From the NCBI RefSeq assembly GCF_022811845.1, contig NZ_CP064266.1, forward strand, positions 2,108,001 to 2,172,000: a stretch of 64,000 bases of DNA, written 5' to 3'. The notes under the pieces were generated by a model, which was not told the DNA's origin, did not search any database, and saw only the letters and a list, made by a program, of their open reading frames with translations. The stretch's first letter is position 1. Each line of letters starts with the position of its first letter. Made by a program: the position numbers and the translations under genes. This document shows, in pieces, positions 51,857 through 60,227 of this stretch. This DNA comes from Bacillus pseudomycoides. Lineage in GTDB: Bacteria; Bacillota; Bacilli; Bacillales; Bacillaceae_G.

Positions 51857-51970
51857 TTGTCTTTTAAATTTTCTATCTAAGTTATTTAATATATAATAAA
51901 TAACTCTATTTTGTGAGTTTTTTCGACACGAGGTAAGTAATCGACGCAGGGTCTGACCAGAGAACTGGAG

Positions 51971-52028
51971 GACATGATTCTATAAGGGGATAATCACTAT
52001 TCCATGATTATAGAACTATGTCTTTTTT
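51971..52028 (+). terminator. Terminator hairpin in the inhA2 leader
   Basis: 15-bp stem GACATGATTCTATAA / TTATAGAACTATGTC (one mismatch, one G-T), 22-nt loop, then six T's. It lies 120 bp before the inhA2 start, downstream of the PlcR box, so it either ends a small RNA or attenuates inhA2. Confidence 0.7.
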
Positions 52029-52149
52029 ATTGTATATAGAAGGGGGGACAGATATATATATATTATAGAAATTATATATATTATTAATTTCATGATATTA
52101 ATTATCTAAATTTTAAGTCTTGTAACGATTAATAAGGGAGGAAATAGTA

Positions 52150-54549
52150 ATGGAAAGAAAAACACCGTTTAAAGTGTTTTCGTCTTTGGCAATCACGACA
52201 ATGCTTGGTTGCACATTTGTACTTGGCACATCATCAGCTTATGCGGAAACACCATCTCAGTCAAAAGGAAGTATTTCAACAACTCTAATTGATAACAATT
52301 TAATTCAAGAAGAGCGCTTGGCTGAAGCTTTAAAAGAACGTGGAACAATTGATCGATCAGCATCAAAAGAAGAGACACAAAAGGCTGTAGAGCAATATAT
52401 TGAAAAAAAGAAGGGTGATCAGCCAAATAAAGAAATTCTTCCGGGCGATCCTGCGAAAGAAGCATCTGATTTTGTGAAAAAAGTAAAAGAAAAAAAGATG
52501 GAAGAAAAAGAAAAGGTGAAGAAGTCTGTAGAAAATGCTAGCTCGGAGCAAACGCCTTCACAAAATAAAAAACAGTTGAATGGAAAAGTACCAACTTCTC
52601 CAGCAAAGCAGGCTCCGTATAACGGAGCTGTTCGTACAGATAAAGTACTTGTACTACTTGTAGAGTTTAGTGATTATAAACATAATAATATTGAACAAAG
52701 CCCTGGCTATATGTATACGAACGACTTTAGTAGAGAGCATTATCAAAAAATGTTATTCGGTAATGAATCATTCACGTTATTCGATGGTTCGAAAGTAAAA
52801 ACATTTAAACAATATTATGAAGAGCAGTCTGGTGGTAGTTATACGACAGACGGTTATGTAACAGAATGGTTAACTGTTCCTGGGAAAGCGGCAGATTACG
52901 GAGCAGATGGTAAGACTGGCCATGATAATAAAGGGCCTAAAGGGGCACGTGACCTTGTGAAAGAAGCGTTAAAAGCAGCAGCAGAGAAAGGGTTAGATTT
53001 ATCTCAATTTGACCAGTTTGATCGTTATGATACAAATGGTGATGGAAATCAAAATGAACCAGACGGTGTAATTGATCATTTAATGGTCATTCATGCTGGG
53101 GTTGGTCAAGAAGCTGGTGGCGGTAAATTAGGTGATGATGCAATCTGGTCACATCGTTCTAAATTAGCACAAGATCCAGTTGCAATTGAAGGGACAAAGT
53201 CAAAAGTTTCATATTGGGATGGAAAAGTTGCTGCACATGATTACACAATTGAGCCTGAGGATGGTGCAGTTGGCGTATTCGCTCATGAATTTGGTCATGA
53301 TCTTGGTTTACCAGATGAATATGATACGAACTATACTGGAGCAGGATCACCTGTGGAAGCATGGTCATTAATGAGTGGTGGTAGCTGGACAGGAAGAATC
53401 GCAGGGACAGAACCAACAAGTTTTTCACCGCAAAATAAAGATTTCTTACAAAAAAATATGGGCGGAAACTGGGCGGAAATTGTAGAAGTAGATTACGATA
53501 AAATAAAACGTGGAGTAGGTTTCCCTACATATATTGATCAAAGTGTTACAAAATCCAATCGTCCAGGTCTTGTACGTGTAAACTTACCTGAGAAAAGTGT
53601 TGAAACAATTAAAACTGGATTTGGCAAGCATGCATACTACAGTACAAGAGGCGATGATATGCATACAACATTAGAAACACCATTGTTTGATTTAACGAAG
53701 GCAGCTAATGCGAAATTTGATTATAAAGCAAACTATGAACTTGAAGCAGAATGTGATTTTATTGAAGTACATGTGGTGACAGAAGATGGAACAAAAACAT
53801 TAATCGATAAACTAGGCGATAAAGTAATAAAAGGTGATCAAGATACGACAGAAGGAAAATGGATTGATAAATCATATGATTTAAGTCAATTTAAAGGAAA
53901 GAAAGTGAAATTGCAATTTGATTATATTACAGATCCTGCTTTAACATATAAAGGGTTTGCAATGGATAATGTGAATGTAACAGTCAATGGAAAAGTAGTA
54001 TTCTCAGATGATGCAGAAGGACAAGCGAAAATGAAGTTAAATGGTTTTGTCGTTTCTGACGGAACAGAAAAGAAACCACATTATTATTATTTAGAGTGGA
54101 GAAACTATGCTGGCTCAGATGAAGGATTAAAGGTAGGGAGAGGTCCAGTATATAATACTGGTCTTGTTGTTTGGTATGCTGATGATAGTTTTAAAGATAA
54201 CTGGGTTGGCAGGCATCCTGGTGAAGGCTTCCTTGGTGTTGTGGATTCACATCCAGAAGCAGTTGTTGGAAATTTAAATGAAAAACCAGTATATGGCAAT
54301 ACAGGGTTGCAAATTGCAGATGCTGCATTTTCACTTGATCAAACACCGGCGTGGAATGTAAATTCACTTACACGTGGACAATTTAATTACCCAGGGTTAC
54401 CAGGTGTTGCAACATTTGATGATTCTAAAGTATACAGTAACACTCAAATTCCTGATGCGGGACGAAAAGTGCCGCAATTAGGGCTGAAATTCCAAGTTGT
54501 TGGGCAAGCAGATGATAAGTCGGCAGGAGCTATTTGGATTCGTCGTTAA
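52150..54549 (+). CDS. inhA2: Immune inhibitor A zinc metalloprotease
   Basis: 799-residue secreted M6-family metalloprotease. A Sec signal peptide (cleavage probably after SAYA, near residue 33) precedes a charged propeptide. The zinc site HEFGHDLGLPDEYD has His379, Glu380 and His383. Beta-rich C-terminal domains follow, including a MAM-like carbohydrate/adhesion domain around residues 520-640. InhA proteases cleave host defence peptides and matrix proteins. Length and the PlcR box upstream favour InhA2 over InhA1, which is not PlcR-dependent. ATG follows AGGGAGGAAATAGTA. No frameshift is seen here. Confidence 0.9.
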   Translation: MERKTPFKVFSSLAITTMLGCTFVLGTSSAYAETPSQSKGSISTTLIDNNLIQEERLAEALKERGTIDRSASKEETQKAVEQYIEKKKGDQPNKEILPGDPAKEASDFVKKVKEKKMEEKEKVKKSVENASSEQTPSQNKKQLNGKVPTSPAKQAPYNGAVRTDKVLVLLVEFSDYKHNNIEQSPGYMYTNDFSREHYQKMLFGNESFTLFDGSKVKTFKQYYEEQSGGSYTTDGYVTEWLTVPGKAADYGADGKTGHDNKGPKGARDLVKEALKAAAEKGLDLSQFDQFDRYDTNGDGNQNEPDGVIDHLMVIHAGVGQEAGGGKLGDDAIWSHRSKLAQDPVAIEGTKSKVSYWDGKVAAHDYTIEPEDGAVGVFAHEFGHDLGLPDEYDTNYTGAGSPVEAWSLMSGGSWTGRIAGTEPTSFSPQNKDFLQKNMGGNWAEIVEVDYDKIKRGVGFPTYIDQSVTKSNRPGLVRVNLPEKSVETIKTGFGKHAYYSTRGDDMHTTLETPLFDLTKAANAKFDYKANYELEAECDFIEVHVVTEDGTKTLIDKLGDKVIKGDQDTTEGKWIDKSYDLSQFKGKKVKLQFDYITDPALTYKGFAMDNVNVTVNGKVVFSDDAEGQAKMKLNGFVVSDGTEKKPHYYYLEWRNYAGSDEGLKVGRGPVYNTGLVVWYADDSFKDNWVGRHPGEGFLGVVDSHPEAVVGNLNEKPVYGNTGLQIADAAFSLDQTPAWNVNSLTRGQFNYPGLPGVATFDDSKVYSNTQIPDAGRKVPQLGLKFQVVGQADDKSAGAIWIRR

Positions 54550-54568
54550 TAGATTCATAATAAAATAG

Positions 54569-54606
54569 AAAAGTACGTTCTTCGTAGAAAGAACGTACTT
54601 TTTTAT
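54569..54606 (+). terminator. Intrinsic terminator of inhA2
   Basis: AAAAGTACGTTCTT / AAGAACGTACTTTT stem, 6-nt loop, T-tract. Confidence 0.92.
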
Positions 54607-55197
54607 TTATACATTAAGTTATTATTTTATTTTGTGTAATACATTGTTTACCTATATACAGTCTATCAAATGGTGTAGGGAAAAGGAATATTTCCGAGGA
54701 AATTGTCGAGACATAGTTGGTATTTATACATTTTTTTGAAAAATGAGTGAAGAGTGTATCAAGATGATTGGTATAGAAGAAAGACGAGTTTCAGCAATTT
54801 ACAATGAGTAGTATTCGGATACGATTATTACTGAAAAGTAAAAAAGAACAAGCGGAATTTTTAAATATATTAAATGAAAATCGGAAGTAATGAACTTATG
54901 GGATATGACAAAAATATAGTTTTTAATATAGAGATAAACAGGGTTCCTCCTTTTTATTATAAATACATATATTTCAAGGTTTTACTAATTTTTAATCTGA
55001 AAAATAATTATTTATAAAAACAAAATTATATATTGATTTTGTTTTTTATTTTGAGTAAAATTCAAAAGAATTAATTAGGATAGTGATAGTTTAGTAGTTT
55101 AATTGAAATCCTTTTTTTAGGAAGGGAATGTAGAGGCTAGTAGACTTGAAATGTAGGGGATATTTGTAAATTTATATACAAAGGGAGAGTAAAGTAA
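54607..55197. other. Intergenic region, 590 bp
   Basis: Very AT-rich. Two tiny consecutive frames (from the ATG at 54744 to 54811, and 54804-54890 ending EQAEFLNILNENRK) have gene-like codon use but no ribosome-binding site; they may be gene remnants. No promoter, riboswitch or terminator is clear apart from the amidase SD. Confidence 0.4.
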
Positions 55198-56040
55198 GTG
55201 ACAGCATTGAAAAAATTATCAGCTTTTGTGAAAAGTAGTATTGTTTTATTATGTGTAGCATGTATGTATTTTGCTATACCAACTGCACATGCAAGTGCGG
55301 AGACAGTTAAGATTTATCTTGATCCAGGTCATGGTGGAACGGATACAGGAGCGATTGGAAATGGTTTACGAGAAAAAGACTTAACATTAGATATTGCAAC
55401 ACGTATTCGTAACATTTTAAATGCAGAATATACAGGGCATGAAATTAGAATGAGTCGTACGAGTGATGTATACCCTACGTTAACGCAGCGAACAACTGAT
55501 GCAAATAATTGGGGAGCAGACTTTTTCTTATCTGTACATATTAATAGTGGTGGCGGCACTGGTTATGAAGATTATAGTTATCCCAATGCAGGAGCACCAA
55601 CTACGACTTACCAAAATGTAATTCATCAAGAAATTATGAAAACAACTAACCTTTATGATAGAGGAGTTAAAACGAATAATTTCCATGTGTTAAGAGAAAC
55701 GAATATGCCAGCAGTATTAACTGAGAATGGGTTTATTGATCGAGCAGAAGATGCTCAAAAATTAGGTAATGCAACATTTAGAGAACAACTTGCAAGAGGG
55801 CATGCAAATGGTTTAGTAAAGGCATTTGGATTACAGAAGAAAACATTCTTAATTCGTGTGAAAGCAGAAGAATTATATTATTATAATCAACCTAATTGGA
55901 ATGCAAAGGCCGGTACTGTGAAACAAGGTGATGTATTCACTGTTGTGGAAACGTTAACTGTAAATGGTTCAAAAATGTATAAGCTAAAATCAGGAAACTA
56001 TATAACTGCTAATCCTTCATATGTTGAGGTTTTAAAGTAA
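55198..56040 (+). CDS. N-acetylmuramoyl-L-alanine amidase (Amidase_3) with C-terminal SH3-like domain
   Basis: 280-residue secreted peptidoglycan hydrolase that cuts the bond between N-acetylmuramic acid and the stem peptide. A signal peptide ends near AHASA (residue 33). Amidase_3 motifs are DPGHGGTDTGAIGNG with the zinc His, LSVHINSGGG, and LTENGFIDRAEDAQKL with the catalytic Glu. Residues about 215-280 form an SH3-like segment that may bind the cell wall. The start is GTG at 55198 with AGGGAGAG upstream. It stands alone; autolysis or defence against phage is possible but not shown. Confidence 0.9.
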   Translation: MTALKKLSAFVKSSIVLLCVACMYFAIPTAHASAETVKIYLDPGHGGTDTGAIGNGLREKDLTLDIATRIRNILNAEYTGHEIRMSRTSDVYPTLTQRTTDANNWGADFFLSVHINSGGGTGYEDYSYPNAGAPTTTYQNVIHQEIMKTTNLYDRGVKTNNFHVLRETNMPAVLTENGFIDRAEDAQKLGNATFREQLARGHANGLVKAFGLQKKTFLIRVKAEELYYYNQPNWNAKAGTVKQGDVFTVVETLTVNGSKMYKLKSGNYITANPSYVEVLK

Positions 56041-56051
56041 ATATTTGATTG

Positions 56052-56092
56052 AAAAAGAGACAATGATGAGTTAATTCACCATTGTCTCTTTT
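56052..56092. terminator. Bidirectional terminator between amidase and MFS genes
   Basis: AAAAGAGACAATG / CATTGTCTCTTTT stem; the loop contains the stop codon of the convergent MFS gene. Confidence 0.88.
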
Positions 56093-57225
56093 ATTTTTCC
56101 TCTGACATAAATCATTCCAGCAAATGTGAGTAAGAATGCAGTTCCAATTACAAAGCTTACGCTCGGTGATGCGCCGATTGCTCCAACTGTAAAGGAGCCT
56201 GCAACAACACCTAATGAGAAGAAAGCATAAAATAATCCGAATGCCTTCCCGCGTTTATCTTCAGTTGTATTTTCAACGAGTAAAGCATTAATAGATGGGA
56301 AGAGGATGGCGAATCCAATTCCGTAAATCATCATAACAACAAAGAGCATACCTTTTGTTGTAAATATACCAAGTAATGATAAGGCAAGTGCCATAACCGC
56401 AATACCGATCAGCATCATCTTTGAACGGTCAAAGCGATCAAAAATACGATTTGTCGGCAGCAAGAAGAAGAGGATAGCGGTAATCCCAAACACACTTAGC
56501 ATCATGCCTGTGGTAGATGCTTTAAGCGCTAATGCTTCTACTTTTACCGGTAACATATATGTGACGATTCCTTGTGAGAACATTAATGTAAAAGCGCCAA
56601 TATATGCTTGTAATAAAGGCTCGGATTTGAGTAATCCTATCATATCTTCTTTGTTCATCATTTGTGTCCGTGATGCGTCTTTTCTGGTTACATTGGTTGG
56701 TAATAAGAACAGGGATACGATTGTACCAAATACCATTAAGATAGAAATCGTAATAAAGACCCACTCTACACCTGCAGTTGCTTTCATAATTCCACTGAAA
56801 GCAGGGCCAACGATAGCTGCTGTTCCGACAGCAGCACCAGATAGTGCCATTGCTTTTCCTTGTTTTGTAGATTTCGTTTGTTTAGATAAGAAAGTAAAGG
56901 CAGCAGGAATTAAGAAGCCATCACTAAATCCATGTAAAAAGCGAACGATGAGTAATTGCTCGCCGCTCTGAACAACGGTATACAATAATACTATGAAACT
57001 TGTAATTCCCATGCTAATATAGAGAACTTTCTTTGCTCCGAATTTATCAACAGATGCACCTGCGATAATATTGCCAATCATATTGGCAAATGAGTACATC
57101 CCGACAACAAGACCTACAATAAGAGGGGTTCCTCCAAGACTTTGCGCATAAGTACTCATAATTGGTAATTGTGAAAATGTATCTAAAAACGCTACGATAA
57201 CAATAAAATAAATGAAATATTTCAA
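56071..57225 (-). CDS. MFS transporter
   Basis: 384-residue major facilitator protein with about 12 helices. Motif A GASVDKFGAKKVLY is in loop 2-3 and the C-terminal half repeats a related RIFDRFDRSKMML motif in loop 8-9. Several features (VGMYSFANMIGNIIAG) resemble drug-resistance-type transporters, but no substrate can be named. The start is TTG at 57225, chosen because GAGGTGA lies 7 nt upstream on the minus strand. Transcribed convergently with the amidase gene and divergently from bdhA. Confidence 0.85.
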   Translation of the reverse strand: MKYFIYFIVIVAFLDTFSQLPIMSTYAQSLGGTPLIVGLVVGMYSFANMIGNIIAGASVDKFGAKKVLYISMGITSFIVLLYTVVQSGEQLLIVRFLHGFSDGFLIPAAFTFLSKQTKSTKQGKAMALSGAAVGTAAIVGPAFSGIMKATAGVEWVFITISILMVFGTIVSLFLLPTNVTRKDASRTQMMNKEDMIGLLKSEPLLQAYIGAFTLMFSQGIVTYMLPVKVEALALKASTTGMMLSVFGITAILFFLLPTNRIFDRFDRSKMMLIGIAVMALALSLLGIFTTKGMLFVVMMIYGIGFAILFPSINALLVENTTEDKRGKAFGLFYAFFSLGVVAGSFTVGAIGASPSVSFVIGTAFLLTFAGMIYVRGKIKETMVN

Positions 57226-57368
57226 GCGATGTTCACCTCTCCTCTGCTATTATGGCATAATGAGAATTTCACCTGCAATGAAATTGAATTAACAGATGTG
57301 GAAAAAAGTACAAAGTGACAAAAAAGTGAACTTTTTTGTTAAAATTTGGTGAAATTGAGATTGGTGTT

Positions 57369-57397
57369 TTGAAATATATGGATAGTAGTATTATAAT
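57369..57397 (+). promoter_or_regulatory. Sigma-A promoter of bdhA
   Basis: -35 TTGAAA (57369-57374), 17-bp spacer, -10 TATAAT (57392-57397). Confidence 0.65.
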
Positions 57398-57451
57398 AGA
57401 TTGGTAAACTTCACCAGGTTAAGTATATATACATAGAGAGGGATGCATAAA

Positions 57452-58504
57452 ATGAAAGCATTACTTTGGCATAATCAACGTGATGTAAGAGTAGAAGAAG
57501 TTCCAGCACCAACTGTACGACCAGGAGCAGTGAAAATCAAAGTTAAATGGTGTGGTATTTGTGGAACAGATTTACATGAATATTTAGCAGGACCTATTTT
57601 TATTCCAACAGAAGAACATCCACTAACACATGTGAAAGCACCTGTTATTTTAGGTCATGAGTTTAGTGGTGAAGTTGTTGAAATCGGTGAAGGTGTTACA
57701 AATCATAAAGTAGGGGACCGCGTTGTTGTAGAACCTATTTATTCTTGTGGTAAATGTGAAGCTTGTAAACATGGTCATTATAACGTTTGTGAACAACTTG
57801 TTTTCCATGGTCTTGGTGGCGATGGCGGTGGCTTCTCTGAATATACTGTAGTACCAGCAGATATGGTTCACCATATCCCAGATGAAATGACTTATGAACA
57901 AGGTGCACTTGTAGAACCAGCAGCAGTTGCAGTTCATGCAGTGCGTCAAAGTAAATTAAAAGAAGGTGAAGCTGTAGCTGTATTTGGCTGTGGCCCAATT
58001 GGACTTCTTGTTATTCAAGCTGCTAAAGCAGCAGGTGCAACGCCTGTTATTGCAGTTGAACTTTCTAAAGAACGTCAAGAGTTAGCAAAATTGGCAGGAG
58101 CTGATTATGTATTAAATCCAGTAGAGCAAGATGTGGTAGCAGAAATCCGTAACTTAACAAACGGTTTAGGCGTAAATGTTAGCTTTGAAGTAACAGGCGT
58201 TGAAGTTGTACTTCGTCAAGCGATTGAAAGTACAAGCTTTGAAGGACAAACAGTTATTGTCAGCGTATGGGAGAAAGACGCAAAAATCACTCCAAACAAC
58301 TTAGTATTAAAAGAAAAAGAACTTGTTGGTATTCTTGGATACCGTCATATCTTCCCATCTGTTATTAAATTAATTAGCTCTGGTCAAATTCAAGCAGAGA
58401 AATTAATTACGAAAAAAATTACTGTGGATCAAGTTGTAGAAGAAGGATTTGAAGCGCTCGTAAAAGATAAAAATCAAGTGAAAATTCTTGTTTCACCTAA
58501 ATAA
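57452..58504 (+). CDS. bdhA: (R,R)-butanediol dehydrogenase, zinc type
   Basis: 350-residue medium-chain dehydrogenase that interconverts acetoin and 2,3-butanediol with NAD(H), part of overflow and fermentative metabolism. Catalytic zinc ligands lie in GICGTDLHEY and GHEFSGEV; the structural zinc loop is CGKCEACKHGHYNVC. The NAD-binding glycine motif is FGCGPIGLL. The family is shared with threonine and sorbitol dehydrogenases, but overall pattern and length fit BdhA. ATG at 57452 is chosen because GAGGG lies 9 nt upstream; the ATG at 57443 abuts it. Ends in a hairpin terminator. Confidence 0.9.
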   Translation: MKALLWHNQRDVRVEEVPAPTVRPGAVKIKVKWCGICGTDLHEYLAGPIFIPTEEHPLTHVKAPVILGHEFSGEVVEIGEGVTNHKVGDRVVVEPIYSCGKCEACKHGHYNVCEQLVFHGLGGDGGGFSEYTVVPADMVHHIPDEMTYEQGALVEPAAVAVHAVRQSKLKEGEAVAVFGCGPIGLLVIQAAKAAGATPVIAVELSKERQELAKLAGADYVLNPVEQDVVAEIRNLTNGLGVNVSFEVTGVEVVLRQAIESTSFEGQTVIVSVWEKDAKITPNNLVLKEKELVGILGYRHIFPSVIKLISSGQIQAEKLITKKITVDQVVEEGFEALVKDKNQVKILVSPK

Positions 58505-58524
58505 TATATAATATAGAAGAAAGT

Positions 58525-58560
58525 AGTCTTTTTCTAGAAATAGAAGAAGGCTCCTTTTTT
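58525..58560 (+). terminator. Terminator of bdhA
   Basis: AGTCTTTTTCTA GAAA TAGAAGAAGGCT with G-T pairs, followed by CCTTTTTT. Confidence 0.7.
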
Positions 58561-58622
58561 ATGTATAGAAAGGTGATAGACTTTCCCTTGGAGAATTAGC
58601 TCGATTAAGAAGGGAGAGTCGC

Positions 58623-58967
58623 ATGCTTTCACTTTTATTAACTTTAAAACGAATGTTAAAAGCTTGTTTAAGAGCGTGGAAAGATAAAGAATTTCAAGTG
58701 TTATTCGTATTGACGATTATAACGTTAATATCAGGTACTATTTTTTACAGTACGGTAGAGGGATTACGTACGATTGATGCACTATATTTTAGCGTTGTCA
58801 CATTAACGACAGTTGGCGATAGTGATTTTAGCCCGCAAACAGACTTTGGAAAAATCTTTACGATATTTTATATTTTAATTGGAATTGGTTTAGTGTTTGG
58901 ATTTATTCATAAATTAGCGATGAATGTTCAGTTGCCAAGTATATTATCAGGGCGAAAAAAAGAGTAA
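58623..58967 (+). CDS. NaK-type two-helix cation channel with variant filter
   Basis: 114-residue tetrameric-channel subunit of inner membrane type: an interfacial helix, TM1 (about residues 24-44), pore helix, filter, TM2 (77-97). It matches the non-selective NaK channel of B. cereus almost throughout (DKEFQVLFVLTI, FGKIFT, VFGFIHKLA), with the same residue numbering. The filter reads Thr63-Val64-Gly65-Asp66-Ser67-Asp68, whereas the studied NaK has Asp66-Gly67-Asn68 and K+ channels have Tyr-Gly-Asp. The Gly67-to-Ser and Asn68-to-Asp changes should alter ion binding. ATG follows AAGGGAGAGTCGC. Function as a cation channel is expected; selectivity is uncertain. Confidence 0.9.
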   Translation: MLSLLLTLKRMLKACLRAWKDKEFQVLFVLTIITLISGTIFYSTVEGLRTIDALYFSVVTLTTVGDSDFSPQTDFGKIFTIFYILIGIGLVFGFIHKLAMNVQLPSILSGRKKE

Positions 58968-59003
58968 AAGCAATCAGGATATGCACCTGATTGCTTTATT
59001 TTT
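58967..59003 (+). terminator. Intrinsic terminator of the channel gene
   Basis: AAAGCAATCAGG / CCTGATTGCTTT stem followed by ATTTTTT. Confidence 0.92.
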
Positions 59004-59094
59004 TACAATATTTTAGTTGTTTCTTTGCAGAGGATTAATATTTGTCCACTACAATGCAAATGAGTCATATCACGATGTACAGGATTAATAATGA

Positions 59095-59110
59095 TATGAA
59101 CATTTGCATA
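59095..59110. promoter_or_regulatory. PlcR box upstream of plcB
   Basis: TATGAACATTTGCATA matches TATGNANNNNTNCATA at every defined position, 95 bp before the plcB start. PlcR with its PapR peptide activates such promoters at high cell density. Confidence 0.9.
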
Positions 59111-59204
59111 ATCTATTTTCTCAATAGAAACGAGTAGAGAGGTGGGATATTCTAATCGTAGGTTAGCTATATGACTTGAATTACATATAAACGGAGGTTT
59201 TCAT

Positions 59205-60056
59205 ATGAAAAAGAAAGTACTAGCCTTAGCAGCAGCTATTATATTAGTAGCGCCATTGCAAAGTGTAGCATTTGCCCATGAAAATGAGGGCGGAAATAAG
59301 GTAAGAATCATTCAATATTGGTCTGCTGAAGATAAACATGCAGAAGGTGTGAACTCCCATTTGTGGATTGTCAATCGTGCAATTGATATTATGTCTCGTA
59401 ATACAACGATTGTAAAACAAGATCAAGTTGCACTATTAAATGAATGGCGTACAGAGTTAGAGAATGGCATTTATGCAGCTGATTATGAAAACCCTTACTA
59501 TGACAATAGTACATTTGCTTCTCATTTCTATGATCCTGATACAGGAAAGACGTATATTCCTTTTGCTAAGCAGGCCAAGGAAACAGGCGCTAAATATTTT
59601 AAATTTGCTGGTGAATCGTATCAAAAGCAAGATATGAAACAAGCATTCTTTTATTTAGGTTTATCGCTTCATTACTTAGGGGATGTCAATCAACCAATGC
59701 ATGCAGCAAACTTTACAAACCTTTCTTATCCACAAGGTTTCCATTCTAAATATGAAAACTTTGTAGATACAATTAAAGATAATTATAAAGTGGCTGATGG
59801 AAATGGATATTGGAATTGGAAAGGAACAAATCCTGCAGATTGGCTTCATGGAGCAGCGGTAGCTGCTAAGCAAGATTATGCTGGCATTGTAAATAATACT
59901 ACAAAAGATTGGTTCGTGTGGGCAGCTGTATCGCAAGAATATGCTGATAAATGGCGTGCAGAAGTTACACCAGCAACAGGAAAGCGTTTAGTAGAAGCAC
60001 AGCGTGTCACAGCTGGATACATTCAACTTTGGTTTGATACATATGGAAATCGTTAG
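59205..60056 (+). CDS. plcB: Phosphatidylcholine-preferring phospholipase C
   Basis: 283-residue secreted zinc enzyme that hydrolyses phospholipid head groups. Signal peptide (cleavage after AFA, residue 24), a 14-residue propeptide, and mature protein from Trp39, as in the B. cereus enzyme. Zinc ligands Trp1 and His14 of the mature form are in WSAEDKHAEGVNSHLW, others in ASHFYDPD, LHYLGDVNQPMHA and GFHSKYENF. The propeptide end (RIIQY before Trp) and several mature residues differ from the reference sequence. A perfect PlcR box lies upstream. In most B. cereus the sphingomyelinase gene follows; here a PLP-enzyme gene does. Confidence 0.96.
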   Translation: MKKKVLALAAAIILVAPLQSVAFAHENEGGNKVRIIQYWSAEDKHAEGVNSHLWIVNRAIDIMSRNTTIVKQDQVALLNEWRTELENGIYAADYENPYYDNSTFASHFYDPDTGKTYIPFAKQAKETGAKYFKFAGESYQKQDMKQAFFYLGLSLHYLGDVNQPMHAANFTNLSYPQGFHSKYENFVDTIKDNYKVADGNGYWNWKGTNPADWLHGAAVAAKQDYAGIVNNTTKDWFVWAAVSQEYADKWRAEVTPATGKRLVEAQRVTAGYIQLWFDTYGNR

Positions 60057-60126
60057 AATAATCGGTGACTTCTTAGTTACAAACATATACACATAGTAGA
60101 GGCAGCAATTGCTATAAAATAGTGAG

Positions 60127-60153
60127 AAAGTTTCTTCGTAAAGAAGAAACTTT
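60127..60153 (+). terminator. Intrinsic terminator of plcB
   Basis: AAAGTTTCTTC GTAAA GAAGAAACTTT and a T-tract. Confidence 0.92.
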
Positions 60154-60227
60154 TTTTATTTAGATACAGGAGAATATCAGTTTTCTTCCAATATATATAA
60201 GACATATATAGAAGGGGAGAGGAAAGC

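Noticed and set aside
57443..58504. bdhA as a threonine dehydrogenase completing the kbl pathway
   Set aside because: The sequence pattern fits butanediol dehydrogenase, and an epimerase-type threonine dehydrogenase gene already sits next to kbl.
59051..59072. A second PlcR box upstream of plcB
   Set aside because: The spacing between half-sites (AATGCA and TCATA) is one base off; the box at 59095 is a perfect match.
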